DNA of 64,000 nt. Origin: Fischerella sp. PCC 9605. Its GTDB lineage: Bacteria; Cyanobacteriota; Cyanobacteriia; Cyanobacteriales; Nostocaceae. How positions within the stretch are numbered: position 1 is the stretch's first letter; each line of letters begins with the position of its first letter. Below the pieces are notes generated by a model. It made no database searches and was not told the origin of the DNA. It saw only the letters and a program-made list of their open reading frames with translations. A program made the position numbers and the translations under genes. This document shows positions 1 through 9,332 of the stretch, piece by piece. The DNA lies in assembly GCF_000517105.1 (NCBI RefSeq), contig NZ_KI912149.1, positions 1,878,235 to 1,942,234 on the forward strand, in the 5' to 3' direction.

Positions 1-497
1 CTCATGCCGTTCATCCCCTTTCAGCGTTGGAAACAGAATATTCCCTCTGGAGCCGTGAGCCAGAAGATGAGATTCTGCCTACAGTGCGGGAATTGGGTAT
101 CGGATTTATGCCCTACAGCCCACTGGGTCGAGGATTCCTGTCAGGACGGTTTACCAGCCCGGATGATTTTCCAGCAGACGACTTTCGCCGCTTCTTCCCT
201 CGCTTCCAGGGAGAGAATTTCTACAAAAATCTGCAACTGGTGGAGCAGGTGAAAACGATCGCCGCTGAAACAGGAGTGACCCCTAGTCAGCTCGCCCTGG
301 CATGGCTATTAGCTCAGGGAGAAGACATCGTTCCAATTCCAGGCACCAAGCAGCGCAAATATCTGGAGGAGAATGTTACTGCAACAGATATTCAGCTTAC
401 AGCAGAAGATCTGAGCCGGATTGAAGCCGTTGCACCAAAAAGCATAGCCGTGGGCGATCGCTACCCCAGTTCAGGAATGAGTGAAGTGAACCGCTAG
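1..497 (+). CDS. Aldo/keto reductase, C-terminal part (gene begins before window)
   Basis: NADPH-dependent oxidoreductase of the aldo/keto reductase superfamily. The frame is open from base 3, and the residues before the first possible start (a TTG at 27) already fit the family, so the true start lies upstream. Visible family hallmarks are [15 protein letters not shown] (barrel strand region), [13 protein letters not shown], the [18 protein letters not shown] nucleotide-binding stretch and RKYLEENV near the C-terminus. The catalytic Asp/Tyr/Lys/His region would lie outside the window. This matches the AKR13-like group; the substrate cannot be inferred. It ends 19 bases before the SnoaL-like gene, so the two may be co-transcribed. 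Confidence 0.88.
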   Translation, partial: HAVHPLSALETEYSLWSREPEDEILPTVRELGIGFMPYSPLGRGFLSGRFTSPDDFPADDFRRFFPRFQGENFYKNLQLVEQVKTIAAETGVTPSQLALAWLLAQGEDIVPIPGTKQRKYLEENVTATDIQLTAEDLSRIEAVAPKSIAVGDRYPSSGMSEVNR

Positions 498-516
498 AAC
501 TCAAAGGAGAAAAACC

Positions 517-939
517 ATGAATGAACAAGCAAATAGGCAATTGGTGCAACAGGCGTATCAATATCAAAGCGAAGGCGACGTGCAATCGCTCTTGAATTTG
601 TTGACCGAAGATGTTCAATGGCAACTGCCCGAAATGGAAAACGTGCCGTTTGCCGGAACGTGGCGCGGACGGGAACAAGTCGGACAATTCTTCAGCACAC
701 TTGCCCAAGTGCAAGATGTTGTCGAATTTGAGCCGGAGGAGTTTATCGCGCAAGGCAACAAAGTGGTGGTTTTGGGCCGTTTCTCTATGCGCGTCAAATC
801 TACGGGCAGAATTTCCGCCTCAGCTTGGACGCACGTTTGGATCATCAAAAGTGGCAAAGTAACCCATTTTCGCGAATACGTAGACACCGCCGCCGTAAGC
901 AGAGCACACACCGCCGCGCAGACGGTTAACAGATCCTAA
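517..939 (+). CDS. SnoaL/NTF2-like domain protein
   Basis: A 140-residue single-domain protein of the NTF2/SnoaL fold (alpha+beta barrel with a pocket). The pattern is an N-terminal helix (LVQQAYQYQSEGDVQSLLNL), then LTEDVQWQLP, a GTWRGREQVGQFF segment, and the C-terminal SAWTHVWIIKSGKVTHFREYVDTA strand pair, all typical of stress-related SnoaL-like proteins. An AAGGAG ribosome site precedes the ATG. It directly follows the aldo/keto reductase. No catalytic function can be assigned; members act as small-molecule-binding proteins, isomerases or cyclases. Confidence 0.8.
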   Translation: MNEQANRQLVQQAYQYQSEGDVQSLLNLLTEDVQWQLPEMENVPFAGTWRGREQVGQFFSTLAQVQDVVEFEPEEFIAQGNKVVVLGRFSMRVKSTGRISASAWTHVWIIKSGKVTHFREYVDTAAVSRAHTAAQTVNRS

Positions 940-1211
940 ATAATCGATGCGATCGCGGCTGTGCCAGAGTGAAGCACACGGAAGGGCCTTGCTTAATTGG
1001 TGATTAAAGAGAAAGTAAGTTGCTTGAATACTGACTAAATGGCTGGAGCCACCAAAGTAGAAATATTTGAGTCAGCAGAGCAATTGCATGAGCTGCTGAG
1101 AAAACAAAAAACAGCGTTATACCAATTTAAAAAATGATTGCGGCAGATGCATTCATGAAACCCAGACACAGAAGGCAATTTCCAATCCAAAATCCACAAT
1201 CTAAAATGGCA

Positions 1212-1592
1212 TCACACTGACCTACCAATCAATGCCTGTAGCACTTGATCGGATAAGGTAAAAGGGTCATAGGGCTTGGTAATTACCGCCGCTACCTTGA
1301 GTTGAGTAAACTGACGTTGTTCAGCAGCCTGTGCTTTTGCTGTCAGCAAAACTACCGGAATATTTTGGGTTTTCGGATTTTTCTGGAGGTTTTGCAAGGT
1401 TGTCAACCCATCCATATCCGGCATCATCACATCTAAGAGAATGACATCAGGTTTTTCTGCCGCAGCTTTGACCAGACCTTCTTTACCGGAAACTGCTGTT
1501 AGGACTTCCCATCCGCCAGCTATCTCTAGACACATCTGAGTAGTTTCTCGGATATCCTGTTCATCATCAATAATCAAAATGCGTTTTGTCAT
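1212..1592 (-). CDS. rfpC: RfpC-like single-domain CheY response regulator
   Basis: A 126-residue stand-alone receiver domain. The acidic pocket is DDE near residues 9-11, the phosphoacceptor is Asp54 in LLDVMMPDMDG, and the TAKA and ITKPYDP segments supply the conserved Thr and Lys. There is no output domain. It lies downstream of and co-directional with a phytochrome kinase and a winged-helix regulator, the arrangement of the far-red regulatory genes rfpA/rfpB/rfpC, in which RfpC is taken to be a phosphate shuttle between kinase and DNA-binding regulator. The assignment rests on context; by sequence alone it is only a CheY-like protein. Confidence 0.83.
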   Translation of the reverse strand: MTKRILIIDDEQDIRETTQMCLEIAGGWEVLTAVSGKEGLVKAAAEKPDVILLDVMMPDMDGLTTLQNLQKNPKTQNIPVVLLTAKAQAAEQRQFTQLKVAAVITKPYDPFTLSDQVLQALIGRSV

Positions 1593-1599
1593 TTGTAAT

Positions 1600-1657
1600 T
1601 TGTTGGTTGTTGGTTGTTGGTTGTTGGTTGTTAGTTGTTAGTGGTTAGTGATTGGTA
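1600..1657. repeat. Short tandem heptamer repeat (TTGGTTG then TTAGTGG class)
   Basis: About five tandem TTGTTGG/TTGGTTG units followed by degenerate TTAGTGG-type units fill most of the 92-bp space between rfpC and rfpA. The same repeat classes recur at about 9.13, 9.27, 10.99, 44.4, 48.14 and 63.44 kb. These are cyanobacterial short tandemly repeated repetitive sequences without a known coding role. Confidence 0.85.
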
Positions 1658-1684
1658 TTTTACCCTTTCCCCTTTCCCCAATCA

Positions 1685-4348
1685 CTAACCAATAGGTAAC
1701 GTGAAATAAAAAGTGCTACCCTTCCCTAAAGTGCTCTCTGCCCAGATTTTGCCTCCATGCTGTTGTATTATGCTGCGACAAATTGCTAATCCCAAGCCAG
1801 TACCCCCTTGATGACGGGAGTTAGAAGCATCGACTTGCTGAAAGCGATCAAAAATTGTTTCTAGTTTATCTTCAGGAATACCTCGCCCTTGATCTTTGAT
1901 TTGGAACAAGAGATACGAGGTAGGGGGAGTAATAAGTTTATTTTCCAATTTATTTTCCTCCACATCCCCCACTTTCTTCACTTCCCCTTCTTGTTCAAGT
2001 TCAACACTCAGACATACAGTGCTACCTGGAGGCGAAAATTTAATGGAGTTGCTGAGTAAGTTGGTAATTGTCTGGATTATGCGGTCTGGATCTGCCCATA
2101 ACTGCACTGATGCTGGTGTCAGTTCTAGGTGAATTTCTGCTTTCTCAGCCATTGCTCGCATCTCATCTACAGCCTGAATCATCAAGTCTGCGGCGTTACA
2201 TATCTGTTTGTGCATCGTCACTTTGCCTGAATTGATGCGCTCAATATCAAGGATGTCATTAATCAAGCGTACTAAACGGTTGGTGTTATCAAAGGCAATT
2301 TCTAACATCCGTTGACTTTTTTCAGGTTGATTGTTTAAGGAACCCCGTGCCAACAAACCCAAGGCACTACGAATTGAGGTCAAAGGTGTTCGCAATTCAT
2401 GGCTGACGACAGAGACAAATTCATCCTTCATCCGTTCTATTATTTGTCGTTCGGTAATATCCTTAAAGATAACTACAGCACCAACAATTGTTTTTTGTTC
2501 TCGAATTGGTGTAGAGACGTATTCGACTGGAAATTTTGACCCATCGCGGCGGTAGAATATGTCGTCAGTGATATGTTGTACTGTTCCATCTTGCAAGGTG
2601 GCATAGATGGGATTGTCTTCTAAAAAATAGCGAACACCGTCGGCTCTAGAATGCTTAACAATTTCGTGCATAAATTGATTGATTAGTTCTTTCACCCCAT
2701 ATCCGAGCATTCTTGCTGCTGCTGGATTTACGAAAGTAATTTTGCCCTGACAATTTAAACCGTAAATTCCCTCGCCGGCTGAGTTTAAAATTAACTCGCT
2801 TTGCCGACTCAGACGTTCTAGTGAGGCTTGTGTTTGCTTGCGATCGCGAAGTGCGCGTTCTCGTTCGTTAATTTCTTCCAACAATCGCGTATTGGCTCGT
2901 CGTAACTCTGTGGTTCGCTCTTGGACTCGTTGCTCTAATTCGGCATTCAATGCACAGATTTTTTTCTCAGCTTGCTTGCGCTCTTCAATATCGCACTGTA
3001 AGTCGGCGTTGAGAGCATTGACTTGCTGATACAGTTGATATTGATGAATTGCCATTGCAAAGTGACTAGCCAAAGCTTGGGCGAGTTCAATTTCCGTAGT
3101 TTTCCATTCTTGGACTTGACCTCGCTTCAACTCTCGCCACACCTCAAAGGATTTAATCGGGGACAAATGTCTCTCATCATCGCGGTCTGGTCGTCGCGCC
3201 CAGATAGTTTCTACGTCTATTTCGTTACGAAAAATACTTAAATAACCCAAAATCTGCTGCCGATATTGCAAACGAACGATCAGCAAACTACGAATTCTAG
3301 CCCTCAAAAACGCTTGTGCTAAATCTGACTGTAGTGCCGCTTGATACAAATCATTAACAGCCCAAATTTGGCTTCCCTCAACAACAGTTGCTTCCATATT
3401 TAGCCATTCTCGCCAGCTGGGATGTTCTTCGAGGGGGGAAAATGAAGAATTTATTACTCCCCCTTGTCCTCTTTGTTTCCTTTGTCTCCTGCTCCCCTGA
3501 TTAACAGGAAAAATCGGCTGTTCTCCGATGGTGAACAACTGTGCTTCTTCAGCAGGGTTCTGGGGGGTGATGCAAATTCTGCCACCTGCGCCTTGTAGCG
3601 CTGATACAGTTAACTCTAGTGCTTGTTGCAGTTGCATCTCAGTCATGGAGTGCAGCAGCTTGGCAACGCGATTAATTGTGGCTTCTTGTTGGGCTTGGAG
3701 GCGGCTTTGTTCGAGGAGAGTAGATTGAGCGATCGCAATTGATAATTGATCTGCGACTAACTGCACCGCCTGTAATTCTTGCTCTGTTATTTGACGCGGT
3801 AAACTATGATGGGAAACTAATAAACCCCATAATTGCTCGCGATGCAAAATTGGCACTACTAAAGAAGATAGCACTCCCATTGAGGTGAGGTATTCTACAT
3901 GACAGGGGTCTACCGAGCGAAACCGAATATCATTTTTGAGTTCGATGGATTCGTCAGCTTCTGGAAGAGGACTCAGTCCAATTTGTTGTGCTGCTACATC
4001 TACAATTGAACGCTGACGAGCCAACAAAAATAATTCTCGAGCTTCAGATGGAATATCCTGAGCAGGGAAGTGTTGCCCTAGTAAAGATGGCAGACGTTCT
4101 TTATCAACCGACTCTGCCACAACTTCACCACTGCCATCTGTATCAAATCGATAGATTTTAACGCGGTCAGTCTCCAAGAATCCACGTATTTCAGCAACAG
4201 TTATTGAGAGTATCGCTGGTAATTCCACAGATTGACGGATGCGATTCATCATCCGATGTAGCAGAACTTCCAAGGAAGTGATTTGCTTTTCACCAGCAGT
4301 GCTAGTGTCATTTAACGCCTTTGAATGGGGATTATTCGATGGCATCAT
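1685..4348 (-). CDS. rfpA: RfpA, knotless phytochrome histidine kinase (far-red sensor)
   Basis: An 887-residue sensor kinase that should bind a bilin and start the far-red response. Domains in order are: phytochrome GAF (about 25-208) with FPAQDIPSEAR (PASDIP-type motif) and a Cys149-His150 pair for bilin attachment; a PHY-like domain (about 215-445) with a tongue-like SPIKSFEVWREL, corresponding to the PRxSF motif; a coiled coil (about 445-515); PAS (about 518-635); HisKA with His650 in VSHELRTPL; and an HATPase with N, G1 (DQGRGIP) and G2 (GGTGLGL) boxes. No N-terminal PAS is present, so it is knotless, as described for RfpA. Its start overlaps the end of rfpB by 17 bases, implying one operon rfpB-rfpA-rfpC. 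Confidence 0.9.
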   Translation of the reverse strand: MMPSNNPHSKALNDTSTAGEKQITSLEVLLHRMMNRIRQSVELPAILSITVAEIRGFLETDRVKIYRFDTDGSGEVVAESVDKERLPSLLGQHFPAQDIPSEARELFLLARQRSIVDVAAQQIGLSPLPEADESIELKNDIRFRSVDPCHVEYLTSMGVLSSLVVPILHREQLWGLLVSHHSLPRQITEQELQAVQLVADQLSIAIAQSTLLEQSRLQAQQEATINRVAKLLHSMTEMQLQQALELTVSALQGAGGRICITPQNPAEEAQLFTIGEQPIFPVNQGSRRQRKQRGQGGVINSSFSPLEEHPSWREWLNMEATVVEGSQIWAVNDLYQAALQSDLAQAFLRARIRSLLIVRLQYRQQILGYLSIFRNEIDVETIWARRPDRDDERHLSPIKSFEVWRELKRGQVQEWKTTEIELAQALASHFAMAIHQYQLYQQVNALNADLQCDIEERKQAEKKICALNAELEQRVQERTTELRRANTRLLEEINERERALRDRKQTQASLERLSRQSELILNSAGEGIYGLNCQGKITFVNPAAARMLGYGVKELINQFMHEIVKHSRADGVRYFLEDNPIYATLQDGTVQHITDDIFYRRDGSKFPVEYVSTPIREQKTIVGAVVIFKDITERQIIERMKDEFVSVVSHELRTPLTSIRSALGLLARGSLNNQPEKSQRMLEIAFDNTNRLVRLINDILDIERINSGKVTMHKQICNAADLMIQAVDEMRAMAEKAEIHLELTPASVQLWADPDRIIQTITNLLSNSIKFSPPGSTVCLSVELEQEGEVKKVGDVEENKLENKLITPPTSYLLFQIKDQGRGIPEDKLETIFDRFQQVDASNSRHQGGTGLGLAICRSIIQQHGGKIWAESTLGKGSTFYFTLPIG

Positions 4349-5495
4349 CTAAAACATCGTGGCAAAGTATTTTCTCTAGTTCTGCAAACGCAGGCTGCTG
4401 TATTTCTTGCTTCAAGGCTATAACCAAGTTGTACAAATGCAACACTTGACTTTGATTAATGCTCATTTGCGATCGCAACATCTGCTCAACTTCAAAAGCC
4501 AAACGTGAACCTTTGGTAAAACCAAAGATGCCCAAAGCCCCCGCCAGTTTATGTGCAGCTTGTTGTGCTTGTTGTCTTAATTCGTCTCCCAAGTTGTTTT
4601 CTAGTAATGCTGCTGTAGCTTGCTCTAGGATGATGATGCGATCGCAACTCTTAACTTTCAGCTTCTCCCATAATTTAGTTAGCGCTGCTTTAGTTTGTTG
4701 TATACCATTCTGTAAATCTTTAGTCTCGTAACATAAATCTCTTGTCTGTTGTTTTGTACTTGGTTTTACACCATTCAATCTGTGATTTTCTTTTGTCTGT
4801 TGTGGCAATTTTTGAGAAGATGTAGGTACTTTCAGGCGATAACCCAGACCATACACCGTTTCAATAAAATTATTCTCCGCTCCTGCTTGTTTGAGTTTTT
4901 GTCGCAAACCTTTGATGTGAGCTGTAACTGTATCCTCTTGGGGAGCTTCTTCTATTGACCACAGGTGTTCTAAAATGTCGCCGCGGCTAAAAACTTGATG
5001 TCCGTTGCGAAGGAAAAGCTCTAGCAAACGATATTCCTTGGGAGTCAAATTTAGAAGATGACTGTTATAGGTAACTTCACATTTACCAGGATCAAGACGC
5101 AGGTTTTCCCATTCCAAAACTGTTTGTATAGGTGAATGACGCCGCCGCAATAAAACCCGAATTCGAGCTAATAATTCTGACATGTCAAAAGGTTTAACAA
5201 GATAATCATCTGCTCCAGCATCTAAGCCCATCACTTTATGAGTGCTAGAATTTTGCGCTGTTAATAACAGCACGGGAGCTTGATAGTTATGAGAACGTAA
5301 CTTTTGACAAAGCTGAATACCGTCCAACTTCGGTAGCATGACATCCAACAAAATTAAGTCATAGTTGAAAGCCTCTACAAGCTCCCAACCCAATTCTCCA
5401 TCATTGGCAACATCGACAACATAATGGTGATTCCCAAGGATATTTTCTAGAGTATTGGCAATACACTCATCATCTTCAACTAATAAAAGTCTCAT
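4332..5495 (-). CDS. rfpB: RfpB-like response regulator: receiver, winged helix, Hpt
   Basis: A 387-residue transcription factor. The receiver (1-118) has phosphoacceptor Asp51, Thr79 and Lys101. An OmpR/PhoB winged-helix domain (about 126-223) has the LTPKEYRLLELF and VYGLGYRLK hallmarks. After a polar linker comes a histidine phosphotransfer domain (about 268-375) with candidate His315 in AHKLAGALGIFGF. It sits first in the rfpB-rfpA-rfpC operon and is divergent from the far-red structural genes, its expected targets. As I recall, published RfpB proteins carry a second, C-terminal receiver. None is visible here, since the stop follows the Hpt domain directly, so phosphorelay wiring may differ. 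Identity as RfpB is by position and architecture. Confidence 0.83.
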   Translation of the reverse strand: MRLLLVEDDECIANTLENILGNHHYVVDVANDGELGWELVEAFNYDLILLDVMLPKLDGIQLCQKLRSHNYQAPVLLLTAQNSSTHKVMGLDAGADDYLVKPFDMSELLARIRVLLRRRHSPIQTVLEWENLRLDPGKCEVTYNSHLLNLTPKEYRLLELFLRNGHQVFSRGDILEHLWSIEEAPQEDTVTAHIKGLRQKLKQAGAENNFIETVYGLGYRLKVPTSSQKLPQQTKENHRLNGVKPSTKQQTRDLCYETKDLQNGIQQTKAALTKLWEKLKVKSCDRIIILEQATAALLENNLGDELRQQAQQAAHKLAGALGIFGFTKGSRLAFEVEQMLRSQMSINQSQVLHLYNLVIALKQEIQQPAFAELEKILCHDVLDDAIE

Positions 5496-6830
5496 GAAAT
5501 ATCGCCCTGTTATTAATCGGAATATATGAAATCACACGCTTGTCTTTGGGCTTTAACAATGCGGAGATATGTTTAATAAAAATTTTCCGCTTTTCCATGC
5601 CGATTTATCAAGCGTGACATTCGCAATTAATCAGTTGACTTTTCCGATCATCTTTCGATGATGTCAAAGAAAGAATTCAAGAGAAAGATAAACAGGGAAT
5701 ATTCGCCTTTTCACCTTTCACTTTTTTAACAAGCAGCGTTGTAGAATTGCCATGCGATCGCCCCACTCCCTTTGAAAAGGCTCGGTCTACAAAAGGAAAG
5801 TATTTTGTTAAAATGCGTAAGTTATGAATTAATTCAGAGATAATAGCCAGAAAATCAAAATCAGGAGAATCAAAAAATTTGGTTAATAAAAAAATAACTG
5901 ATTGTTCACAACAACTGTTACTAACATTTTCCGAGTTTAGGAGAATTGAGCTACTAAATGTATTATCCCTCCTCTAATAAACAGAAATGTTTCTTTACAT
6001 CAATTGGTCAGGCGATCGCTTTCCTCGGACGCTTTTGTTACTAAGAGGAGAGAAAAATACTGGTTGTATCTTGAGCCTTAAACATTATCATGAATTGCGC
6101 CAGCCTCCCAAAGGGAGGAGCTACGAAGATCGCATCCCAGCTTTGTCATTTAAATCCTCTTATTGAAAAAAATACGTAAAAAAGGGGTTTCAGATTATTC
6201 TCGGTCTAAAGTAACAAAAGAGAAGGATTATGGTGTTTACGATTACAATCATTATTAACAGATTTCTCACAAAACTAGTTAATTAGCTTCAAGAAAGTTT
6301 TAGTTTCTTTACTTATTTTTATAACTTCTAGAGTACTTTAAGGCGAAAAATCTTTAAAGATCCCCGACTTCTTAAAGGATGCAGCTGGCGAGTCAGGGGT
6401 GACACCCCTCATCAACGAGAAATAAACAACTAGGGGCTATTCCAGGACGCGATCGCACCATGAATGTTGTCCGAAAAACCTATAAAATCGTTGGGGTGAG
6501 GGGTCAGCCCACCCACCATTTGCCAACAGTATCCGCAAGCGTTGTCGGGGATCTTGTGTGGCAAAGAAGCACTAAAGTTCTGACTGCGAACCACTATTGA
6601 AAATCTGCTCAGATTTACTTAATCAACTATTATTTTGTGAAGTTTTGTAAATAAAATTAATTCCTTCATTAGTTCTTCATGTTTTTTCACTATTCTGCTT
6701 TTCATCAATCTTGAATAATATTTTCGTCGTAGCTGATGAAGGTTTGACTGCAAATATATAGCCCATCGCCTCTGGTGTGAGAATGTGCTGCGATGGAAAC
6801 TCCTGCCCATTCAGTGAGGATGTATTGAGT
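5496..6830. promoter_or_regulatory. Divergent regulatory region between rfpB and chlF
   Basis: About 1.3 kb without a credible gene; the short open frames here are not family-like and have poor composition. It must contain the leftward rfp promoter and the rightward promoter for chlF and the far-red genes. Visible structure: an 8-bp inverted repeat CACGCTTG/CAAGCGTG (5535-5542 and 5609-5616) just upstream of rfpB; a CTCCC/GGGAG hairpin near 6104-6120; the left copy of the 28-bp flanking repeat (6128-6155); a perfect AGGGGTG-A-CACCCCT dyad near 6397-6412; and several HIP1 octamers. I could not identify an RfpB site with confidence. Confidence 0.5.
6128..6155 (+). repeat. Left copy of 28-bp inverted repeat flanking the structural block
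   Basis: This 28-base stretch, which begins GATCGCATCCCAGC, is the exact reverse complement of 21595-21622. The two copies bracket chlF through the Roadblock gene. It follows immediately after a GGGAGGAGCTACGAAG hairpin-type repeat, so it could also be part of a dispersed genomic repeat. Confidence 0.8.
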
Positions 6831-7961
6831 ATGAAGCTAGAGTCAGACCATGTAATTGCAACCTCAGATAGTAGCGATTACACTTCTGAGCCAACAGCAA
6901 ACAAACTCTCAGAAAGACGCAAAAAAGTTAATCATTGGGAAAAATTTTGTTCATGGGTTACTAGCACAGAAAACAGGCTATATATTGGCTGGTTTGGTGT
7001 GTTGATGATTCCATGCATCTTAACAGCAACGACTGTTTTTATCATCGCCATCATCGCTGCTCCTCCTGTAGACATGGATGGAATAGGTGCGCCCATTTCC
7101 GGTTCAATACTTTCTGGGAATAACATTATCACTGCTGCTGTTGTGCCAACATCGGCTGCAATTGGTCTGCATTTTTATCCGATTTGGGAAGCTGCTTCTC
7201 TTGATGAGTGGCTTTACAATGGCGGGCCATATCAAATGATTGTGCTGCATTTTTTGATTGGCATCATCGCCTATCAAGACCGGGAATGGGAACTGAGCTA
7301 TCGCTTGGGAATGCGTCCGTGGGTTTCTTTAGCATTTACCGCTCCCGTTGCCGCAGCTGTCTCAGTGTTGTTAATCTACCCAGTTGGACAGGGTAGCTTA
7401 TCTGCGGGAATGCCTTTAGGAATATCTGGCACATTTCACTTCATGTTGCAGTTTCAAGCAGACCACAACATCTTGATGAGTCCTTTGCATCAGTTAGGAG
7501 TGATTGGGGTTTTGGGTGGTGCTTTTGCGGCTGCAATGCACGGTTCCTTAGTCACATCTACCCTAACTCGCAGCCATAATCACAGCGAGTCTGAATCAAT
7601 TAACAAAGGGTACAAACTTGGTCAACAACACCCAACCTATAATTTTAGGTTTGCCCAAGTTTACCTATGGCACTTGATATGGCATCGTGTCAGTTTTCCT
7701 AACTCTCGCACATTGCACTTCTTCTTGGCAGCTTTACCAGTAGCAGGAATTTGGTCTGCGGCTTTAGGTGTAGACATCGCTGCGTTTGACTTTGACTACT
7801 TGCAATTCCATCAGCCTGAGATCAAAAGCCAAGGGCAGATTATTCACACTTGGGCAGACACAATTGATTGGGCTTCTTTAGGGATAAAAATTTTAGATGA
7901 ACGCCATATTTATGACTTCCCTGAAAACTTAACAGCAAGTGAAGTAGTGCCTTGGAAGTAG
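6831..7961 (+). CDS. chlF: ChlF, chlorophyll f synthase (super-rogue PsbA4)
   Basis: A D1-like five-helix membrane protein that acts as a light-dependent chlorophyll f synthase, converting the C2 methyl of chlorophyll a. D1 hallmarks are kept ([40 protein letters not shown]). Residues for water oxidation are lost: the D1 Asp170 position is Ala in GSLSAGMP, Glu189 is Asp, and the C-terminal ligand region reads [14 protein letters not shown], so His332, His337, Asp342 and Ala344 are all replaced. Tyr161 is retained in IYPVGQ. The N-terminus is extended and the start at 6831 was preferred to a GTG at 6777, though the upstream start cannot be excluded. It is the first gene of the rightward far-red block, 30 bases before psbA3. 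Confidence 0.92.
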   Translation: MKLESDHVIATSDSSDYTSEPTANKLSERRKKVNHWEKFCSWVTSTENRLYIGWFGVLMIPCILTATTVFIIAIIAAPPVDMDGIGAPISGSILSGNNIITAAVVPTSAAIGLHFYPIWEAASLDEWLYNGGPYQMIVLHFLIGIIAYQDREWELSYRLGMRPWVSLAFTAPVAAAVSVLLIYPVGQGSLSAGMPLGISGTFHFMLQFQADHNILMSPLHQLGVIGVLGGAFAAAMHGSLVTSTLTRSHNHSESESINKGYKLGQQHPTYNFRFAQVYLWHLIWHRVSFPNSRTLHFFLAALPVAGIWSAALGVDIAAFDFDYLQFHQPEIKSQGQIIHTWADTIDWASLGIKILDERHIYDFPENLTASEVVPWK

Positions 7962-7991
7962 GCATCTTGAATTTTCAATTTGGAATTTTTT

Positions 7992-9077
7992 ATGACTACT
8001 ATTTCCACACGACCAACGAGCCGTTTCCCAACGTGGGATAGGTTTTGCAATTGGGTAACAAGTACCGAAAATCGTCTGTATATTGGCTGGTTCGGCGTCT
8101 TGATGATTCCTTTGTTAGGAGTTTCTATCTGCGTCTTTACGATCGCCTTTATTGCCGCTCCCCCAGTGGATATTGACGGCATCCGCGAACCAGTATCTGG
8201 TTCACTACTCTACGGCAACAATATCATTACCGCCGCCGTAGTTCCTATGTCCAACGCGATTGGACTGCACTTTTACCCCATTTGGGAAGCAGCTTCTATG
8301 GACGAATGGCTCTACAACGGCGGGCCATATCAAATGATTGGTTTCCACTACATTCCAGCCCTTGCTTGCTACATGGGGCGTGAGTGGGAATTATCATACC
8401 GTCTGGGAATGCGTCCTTGGATTGCAGTTGCCTACAGCGCCCCTCTTGCCGCTACAACTTCAGTATTCTTGATTTACCCAATTGGACAAGGCAGCTTCTC
8501 TGACGGTCTGCCTATGGGTATCAGCGGCACTTTCAATTTTATGTTTGTGTTCCAAGCCGAACATAACATTCTCATGCATCCCTTACACATGATTGGAGTC
8601 GCTGGAGTCTTGGGAGGTTCGCTGTTCTGTGCAATGCACGGTTCACTAGTGACATCTAGTCTCATCCGTGAAACCACAGAATTAGAATCGCAGAACTACG
8701 GTTATAAATTTGGTCAAGAACAAGAGACCTATAACATCGTTGCAGCACATGGTTACTTCGGTCGCCTAATTTTCCAGTACGCCAGCTTTAACAATAGCCG
8801 TTCATTGCACTTTTTCCTTGCAGCTTGGCCAGTGATTTGTATTTGGGGTACTGCTATAGGCATCAGCACAATGGCGTTTAACCTGAATGGCTTCAACTTC
8901 AATAATTCCATTCTTGATTCTCAGGGACGTGTACTCCCCAGTTGGGCTGATGTGTTGAACCGAGCAAACTTAGGTTTTGAAGTGATGCACGAACGGAATG
9001 CTCATAATTTCCCACTGGATCTTGCTGGTGGTGAAGCTGTTCCTGTAGCAATCACAGCGCCTTCCATCACTGCCTAG
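7992..9077 (+). CDS. psbA3: Far-red D1 protein of photosystem II
   Basis: A 361-residue D1 paralogue and photosystem II reaction-centre subunit. All Mn-cluster ligands are present: Asp170 in GSFSDGLP, Glu189/His190 in [11 protein letters not shown], and the C-terminal [14 protein letters not shown] set. The D1 Glu130 position is Glu ([11 protein letters not shown]). The tail after the processing site is [16 protein letters not shown]. The start was taken at ATG 7992 (MTTISTRP), matching D1 N-termini, rather than the in-frame upstream ATG at 7980. Sequence differences from house-keeping D1 (for example [14 protein letters not shown] and FHYIPALA) fit the far-red form, and the context is decisive. 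It lies directly downstream of chlF and a perfect dyad follows the stop. Confidence 0.93.
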   Translation: MTTISTRPTSRFPTWDRFCNWVTSTENRLYIGWFGVLMIPLLGVSICVFTIAFIAAPPVDIDGIREPVSGSLLYGNNIITAAVVPMSNAIGLHFYPIWEAASMDEWLYNGGPYQMIGFHYIPALACYMGREWELSYRLGMRPWIAVAYSAPLAATTSVFLIYPIGQGSFSDGLPMGISGTFNFMFVFQAEHNILMHPLHMIGVAGVLGGSLFCAMHGSLVTSSLIRETTELESQNYGYKFGQEQETYNIVAAHGYFGRLIFQYASFNNSRSLHFFLAAWPVICIWGTAIGISTMAFNLNGFNFNNSILDSQGRVLPSWADVLNRANLGFEVMHERNAHNFPLDLAGGEAVPVAITAPSITA

Positions 9078-9084
9078 TCGGTTT

Positions 9085-9118
9085 TCAGTTGTCAGTTTGA
9101 TTCCTCCCTGACAACTGA
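9085..9118 (+). terminator. Perfect dyad after psbA3, possible terminator
   Basis: TCAGTTGTCAG (9085-9095) and CTGACAACTGA (9108-9118) form an 11-bp perfect stem with a 12-base loop, 8 bases after the psbA3 stop. There is no strong T-run, so it may instead act as an RNA 3' stabiliser. Confidence 0.5.
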
Positions 9119-9127
9119 ACCATTTCC

Positions 9128-9312
9128 TAATCGATTTGTTGTTAGTTGTTGGTTGTTGGTTGGTTGGTTGTTGTTTGTAAGCTACTAACAACTGTACGGG
9201 CAAAGCATTTGTATGGATATTTTGAATTCAAAATGAAATATTTTCGTACAAATGCTTCGCCCCTACCAACTACCAACTACTAACCACTAACTACTAACCA
9301 CTAACCACTAAC
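9128..9312. repeat. Repeat block: heptamer STRRs around a 65-bp hairpin
   Basis: TTGTTGG/TTGGTTG-type tandem repeats (about 9137-9178) and TAACCACTAACTAC-type repeats (about 9264-9315) flank a hairpin. Its arms, GGGCAAAGCATTTGTA (9198-9213) and TACAAATGCTTCGCCC (9247-9262), match with one mismatch, and a perfect 16-bp palindrome ATTTTGAATTCAAAAT sits at the centre (9219-9234). The GGGCGAAGCATTTG arm is a familiar dispersed palindrome in filamentous cyanobacteria. The block separates psbA3 from the phycobiliprotein genes. Confidence 0.75.
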
Positions 9313-9332
9313 TAAAAAATCAGGAGTAATTA

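Noticed and set aside
6619-6810. 63-codon leftward frame between rfpB and chlF
   Set aside because: Lys/Arg-rich low-complexity composition, no ribosome site, and it overlaps the chlF start region.
6777-6830. Alternative GTG start for chlF
   Set aside because: The extra residues ([18 protein letters not shown]) are unlike ChlF N-termini and lack a ribosome site; kept only as a possibility.
9128-9312. Possible CRISPR array
   Set aside because: Units are 7 bp without unique spacers of constant length; these are STRRs around a dispersed palindrome.
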